In this document: positions 5,644-8,597 of the stretch, piece by piece | Numbering within the stretch: position 1 is the stretch's first letter | Layout of the letters: every line of letters starts with the position of its first letter | Origin: Verrucomicrobia subdivision 3 bacterium UBA7542 | Lineage (GTDB): Bacteria > Verrucomicrobiota > Verrucomicrobiia > Limisphaerales > UBA11358 | DNA: 8,597 nucleotides | Reading direction: 5' to 3' | Assembly: GCA_002479245.1 (NCBI GenBank) | Contig: DLMG01000061.1 | Coordinates: 1-8,597, forward strand | Notes under the pieces: generated by a model | The model's database searches: none | What the model was told of the DNA's origin: nothing | What the model saw: the letters and a program-made list of their open reading frames with translations, nothing else | Program-made: the position numbers and the translations under genes

Positions 5644-5721
5644 GTTTTGAAAGATTGCCTCAGGAAGGCGAGACCGGCAACTGTCTTTACCACACGGCCG
5701 GGTTGACGATTGGTGTCAGAT

Positions 5722-5904
5722 TCATTCCGGCACCGGCACACTGAGCGCGCGCAACCGTTCTTTCGCATCCAGTTCGTCCGGCTTGAACCACAACGCTTCC
5801 TTGAATTGAGCGATGGCTTCGTCCAACAGCCCTTTTTGGACAAGAGCAATGCCAAGGTTGTCGTGAGCGCATGAATGGTTGCGAGACTTTGGCAGCTTGA
5901 TCAT
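5722..5904 (-). pseudogene. Tail of a TPR protein (truncated gene or small TPR protein)
   Basis: Sixty codons from ATG 5904 encode one complete 34-residue tetratricopeptide repeat at residues 11-44, with the consensus positions intact: L17, G18, G25, A30, F34, A37 and P42 (NLGIALVQKGLLDEAIAQF). A charged helix and a short tail ending PVPE follow. Single-TPR proteins this small are unusual, and the ending looks like the natural C-terminus of a long multi-TPR protein, so I read it as the 3' remnant of a larger gene. The frame continues upstream without interruption to the TAA that ends the preceding gene (5938-5940), so there is no room for missing TPRs. It could still be expressed from the upstream transcript. 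Confidence 0.55.
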
Positions 5905-5909
5905 TATTT

Positions 5910-5928
5910 CCGCCGTTCGGCGCGGCGG
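5910..5928 (-). other. GC-rich stem-loop after the TPR-like membrane protein gene
   Basis: A 6-bp perfect stem (ccgccg at 5910-5915, cggcgg at 5923-5928) encloses a 7-base loop, starting about 9 bases after the stop codon of the 513-residue gene. On the transcribed strand it is followed by AAATAATG rather than a T-run, so it is not a standard intrinsic terminator. It may merely stabilise the transcript end or be chance in GC-rich DNA. Confidence 0.3.
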
Positions 5929-5937
5929 CCCGATGAT

Positions 5938-7479
5938 TTATTTGGCGGAACCTGACGGCCCCGCAGCGGGTGCATTGCTGGAAACAGTTGCCGTGGCGGG
6001 TGGGTTCGTCGAAACCGTCATTGGAGGCGCATTGGTTTCCCCCGGCATTCCCAGTTGCGAGCGAATGACGGCGCGCATGGCGTAGGGTGCGCCTTGTTGC
6101 GGATCAAGCAATTGGTTGAGCACGGCGCGATTGAGGTCGGCGAATGGGGGCAGGCCGATGCGTTGCTGGTTGCTTTTCATGCTGGAAATTTCAGCCTGGT
6201 AATGCTCATAAACTTTTCCAGCGAGCAGCTTGAATCCGGCATAGCGGTCATCCTGCCCAATGGCCAGTTCATAATAGGAATGGGAGAGCAGGCCTGCCAC
6301 CGCCGCCGTCGTGCGCTCCTGCGACGTGTCGCCGATGTTTTCCTGCACACAGGCGACGGCGTATTGATCAAGGGTGAGATTGCGCGGGAAGGATTCGGGG
6401 TCGCCATCAATAATCGGTTTGTCAGGATATTTCCCGCCCAAATAGCGGAACCATTTCGCCGCATCGGCAACACGATTTTCTTCATATAGAAAATAAATCG
6501 CGTTGCGCAGAAAATTCCGATGTGCGATGGCGATGTGGTCGCGGTTTTTTTCGTCCTCCCGCATCATCGTTTCATAGGTGTCATTGACTTTGGGAATCAG
6601 GCCGAGGTCCGGACCAAGCGCATACGACTTATTGAAAGGATTGGCGATGAAACGCCCGTGATAAAACGCCTGGAGCATGGATCCATAAATATTGCGGCGC
6701 AGCGTGATCAAATCATCCGCCTTCACCTTGTCAGGATTTTCCTTCGCCTTTTCCAGACCAAAAGCGCCCCAGTAAATCGCGTGCGCTTCGGGCAGCCGCC
6801 AGTCGAGCGGACCATATTGCGCGTTCAATTTTTCCGCAAAGGCCGGGTCAATTTTGTATTTTTCGCGGAGCAACACGGCGTTGGTGTTTTGCGGCTGGAG
6901 CAATTCAGAGAAATTCGTCCCGTTCGCGCCGAAGAACGGCGTCATTTCCCTGGCCCACTGCTGCTTGTAATACAAATTCGCATCATCGAGGTTTTGACCC
7001 ATTTTGTGCTGAAAGAACCAGGCCAGTTCGCGGTACATCAGGACATCGTTGGGATTGTAACGCAGGCCATCGTCGCGCAGCAGTTCGATGCCTCGTTCCA
7101 CCCAGCGCCAGCGATCGGGAAAATCCTTGAACTTGACGGAAATGTTGTAAGCCATGTTCCACGCCTGAAACAGCCAGACCTGGGTGAAATGCGGCTCCAG
7201 GGCCGTGATCCAATCCGCCAGTTGCGCCGCCTCGAAATACTTGTCGTCCAGTTGCAAATCGTTGGCGCGAATCCAAAGATAATTGGAAATCAACCCGCGG
7301 AATCCGCCCAGCGCCACCGTGGTGAACGCCAGCACGGGCGGCGCGTTGTCCAACGCATCCGTGCGCGTCAAGCCCAGTTGCTCGCGGTCGCGGTTCAACG
7401 ACTTCTGCACCTGGCTGGAACCGAAGAGCAATGCCGCCGCCAGCAGCAGCAAGAGGATTTTTTTTGCGCGGGCGTTCAT
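5938..7479 (-). CDS. Membrane-anchored TPR-like protein coupled to an ABC-2 permease
   Basis: A 513-residue protein with one N-terminal hydrophobic helix (residues 7-21, ILLLLLAAALLFG) and no lipobox, so it is probably held in the inner membrane with its body in the periplasm. The body is alpha-helical and aromatic-rich. Notable blocks are ALGGFRGLISNYLWIRANDLQ (56-76), LEPHFTQVWLFQAWNMAYN (94-112), RWRWVERGIELLRDDGLRYNPND (123-145) and ELAWFFQHKMG (151-161). The helical hairpins are consistent with degenerate TPRs. I recall similar 'FRG...WNMAYN...YNP' proteins beside ABC-2 transporter genes in PVC bacteria, but no biochemical function is known to me. The C-terminal 40 residues are a low-complexity Pro/Ala/Thr/Ser tail. 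Its start overlaps the permease stop by 4 bases (ATGA), indicating translational coupling and probably a shared complex. Confidence 0.85.
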   Translation of the reverse strand: MNARAKKILLLLLAAALLFGSSQVQKSLNRDREQLGLTRTDALDNAPPVLAFTTVALGGFRGLISNYLWIRANDLQLDDKYFEAAQLADWITALEPHFTQVWLFQAWNMAYNISVKFKDFPDRWRWVERGIELLRDDGLRYNPNDVLMYRELAWFFQHKMGQNLDDANLYYKQQWAREMTPFFGANGTNFSELLQPQNTNAVLLREKYKIDPAFAEKLNAQYGPLDWRLPEAHAIYWGAFGLEKAKENPDKVKADDLITLRRNIYGSMLQAFYHGRFIANPFNKSYALGPDLGLIPKVNDTYETMMREDEKNRDHIAIAHRNFLRNAIYFLYEENRVADAAKWFRYLGGKYPDKPIIDGDPESFPRNLTLDQYAVACVQENIGDTSQERTTAAVAGLLSHSYYELAIGQDDRYAGFKLLAGKVYEHYQAEISSMKSNQQRIGLPPFADLNRAVLNQLLDPQQGAPYAMRAVIRSQLGMPGETNAPPMTVSTNPPATATVSSNAPAAGPSGSAK

Positions 7480-8597
7480 TGATTTCCCTGTGCCGTCGCC
7501 AGTTCACGCCGGTTGAACAACAGGATGCCGATGACGGCGATGATTCCGCCGGGCAGCAAAACAATTTGCCCGAAGGCCGTGCCGAGTTCACTCCACGAAA
7601 TGCTGCGCCCGCTGCTCAACGAATCAATCGGCGAAAAATTTTCCACCAGCTTGATGACCGTCAGGCAACCTTTGAAAAGCGGAATCAACATCGCGTCCAC
7701 GACCGAATGGCCCATGACGCCGGTCTCCCCGTTGCCGCCCATGACGGTGCCTGATTCCACCACTTCATGCAGCGTGCCGCTGGAAAGTCCAATCGTCAGA
7801 ACCGCCAGTGAAAAAAATGCCGCAACGGGAAACGTCAAAAAGCTCGCCGCCATCAACCCCAACGCCGCCAGCAGTGCCATCCAGCAGAAAATGATTCCCA
7901 GGCCACGGGCAAAATTCAACGTGAAGCCGCCTTGGGGATACAACACCTCCAGGCCATCTTCGAGCGGGAACAATAGCGCCGTGTCATTCTGATTTATGAA
8001 CAGGACCGTCAACACGCCCTTGTCGTCGAAAAGGTTTGCCGGGATCTGAAATTCATGAAACGTGTCCGGCGCGAGGCTCATCGGCTCGCTGCGCCACAAA
8101 TTTGCGGAGTTCGGATCGCCCACCTGCCAGAGCGCGACAAACGTGCCGGACGGACTTTTCTGCGCCGAGTTGAATTTCACGCGCAGTTGCAGCGGCTTGT
8201 TGCGCAGGAAATTTTTTGCGAAGCCCAAATCAATCTGCCACGGGCGCGAGTATCCCGGCGGCACCAGTTGAAAATCCGCCTTGACCTGTTCGCGGATCTG
8301 CCTGCGCACCTCCGGCACGTCCACCTTGTCCACCGGGCTGTTTTTCAAACGTCCCTGTAAAATGCGTTCCGTTGCGACATCAATTTCTGCGTTGTAGTTT
8401 TGTTCCCTGGCCGAACCGCGCGCCACCAGCACCTGCTCACGCAAAACGGTTTGTTCCGCCGCCGGCAATTTCGTCGCCCGCCATTGCAACAGGCCGTAAA
8501 CGCACGCGCCCGACAGCGCCAGCAGCGCCGCGTTCAGCGACATGATGCCGAGCCATTTGCCCAGCCAGATTTGCCAGCGCGCGATGGGTTTGGTCGC
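7476..8597 (-). CDS. ABC-2 type transporter permease with large extracytoplasmic domain (partial, 5' end beyond the right edge)
   Basis: The frame is open to the right edge. The 18 visible codons before the first internal ATG at 8543 read ATKPIARWQIWLGKWLGI, a cytoplasmic motif typical of ABC-2 permeases (TKP..RWQ...GKW), so the true start lies outside the window. Numbered from that ATG: a membrane helix at about 4-20; a large beta-rich soluble domain at about 25-205, probably periplasmic (FVALWQVGDP, HEFQIPANLF, VLTVLFINQN); then hydrophobic helices at about 212-233, 236-254 and 326-343 with amphipathic segments around 280-300. It ends LLFNRRELA, as many ABC-2 permeases do. It lacks an ATPase domain; an ATP-binding partner gene would be expected immediately upstream, outside the window. 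The stop overlaps the next gene by 4 bases. The substrate is unknown. Confidence 0.88.
   Translation of the reverse strand, partial: ATKPIARWQIWLGKWLGIMSLNAALLALSGACVYGLLQWRATKLPAAEQTVLREQVLVARGSAREQNYNAEIDVATERILQGRLKNSPVDKVDVPEVRRQIREQVKADFQLVPPGYSRPWQIDLGFAKNFLRNKPLQLRVKFNSAQKSPSGTFVALWQVGDPNSANLWRSEPMSLAPDTFHEFQIPANLFDDKGVLTVLFINQNDTALLFPLEDGLEVLYPQGGFTLNFARGLGIIFCWMALLAALGLMAASFLTFPVAAFFSLAVLTIGLSSGTLHEVVESGTVMGGNGETGVMGHSVVDAMLIPLFKGCLTVIKLVENFSPIDSLSSGRSISWSELGTAFGQIVLLPGGIIAVIGILLFNRRELATAQGNQ

Noticed and set aside
5640..5872. Two other minus-strand frames over the TPR remnant
   Set aside because: Only the frame starting at 5904 shows a TPR consensus; the others are Arg/Ser/Cys-rich shadows.
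6520..7482. Plus-strand 320-codon frame
   Set aside because: Antisense shadow of the 513-residue protein, with Arg/His/Gln-biased composition and no recognisable domain.

Overview
The window looks like a chromosomal segment of a Verrucomicrobiota bacterium, probably of the Pedosphaera/Limisphaerales type. This rests on four things: a secreted beta-propeller protein ending in the '...W.d......FYRLK' domain common in that group; a paired ABC-2 permease and TPR-like protein of a kind I associate with the Planctomycetes-Verrucomicrobia (PVC) lineages; dispersed palindromic and 'TTGGATGTTG' intergenic repeats; and weak or absent Shine-Dalgarno sequences. The species cannot be named from the sequence alone.

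Layout, left to right. At 1-900 (minus) lies the N-terminal 300 residues of a large protein that runs off the left edge, probably the front part of a SNF2-type helicase. A 129-bp divergent intergenic region follows, carrying a near-consensus extended -10 promoter that places the transcript start almost on the ATG of asd (1030-2034, plus), aspartate-semialdehyde dehydrogenase. Then comes an accessory patch (2035-3532). It holds a palindromic repeat (A), a convergent gene for a secreted seven-repeat Asp-box propeller (2121-3287, minus), remnants of the 3' ends of exbD and asd, and a second palindromic repeat (B) in the opposite orientation. Next is a minus-strand TonB energy-transduction cluster, transcribed tonB (5643-4711), exbB (4677-4087), exbD (3952-3533), with a dispersed repeat between exbB and exbD. 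A 60-codon TPR gene tail (5722-5904) follows. The right end holds a translationally coupled pair on the minus strand: an ABC-2 type permease cut by the right edge (7476-8597) and a membrane-anchored 513-residue TPR-like protein (5938-7479).

How the genes work together. ExbB and ExbD should form the proton-driven motor that energises TonB for outer-membrane transport. Asd feeds lysine/diaminopimelate, threonine and methionine synthesis. The ABC permease and its ATGA-overlapping partner probably form one envelope export or remodelling complex whose ATPase gene would lie just beyond the right edge.

The most unusual structure is the scar between asd and exbD. The 3' ends of both genes are present twice, in an order that fits a 180-bp tandem duplication (asd tail, repeat, exbD tail) later split by a 1,234-bp insertion carrying the propeller gene. 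The duplicated asd tail differs from the functional one only at synonymous positions, which suggests that one copy came from a divergent relative rather than from decay of a local copy.
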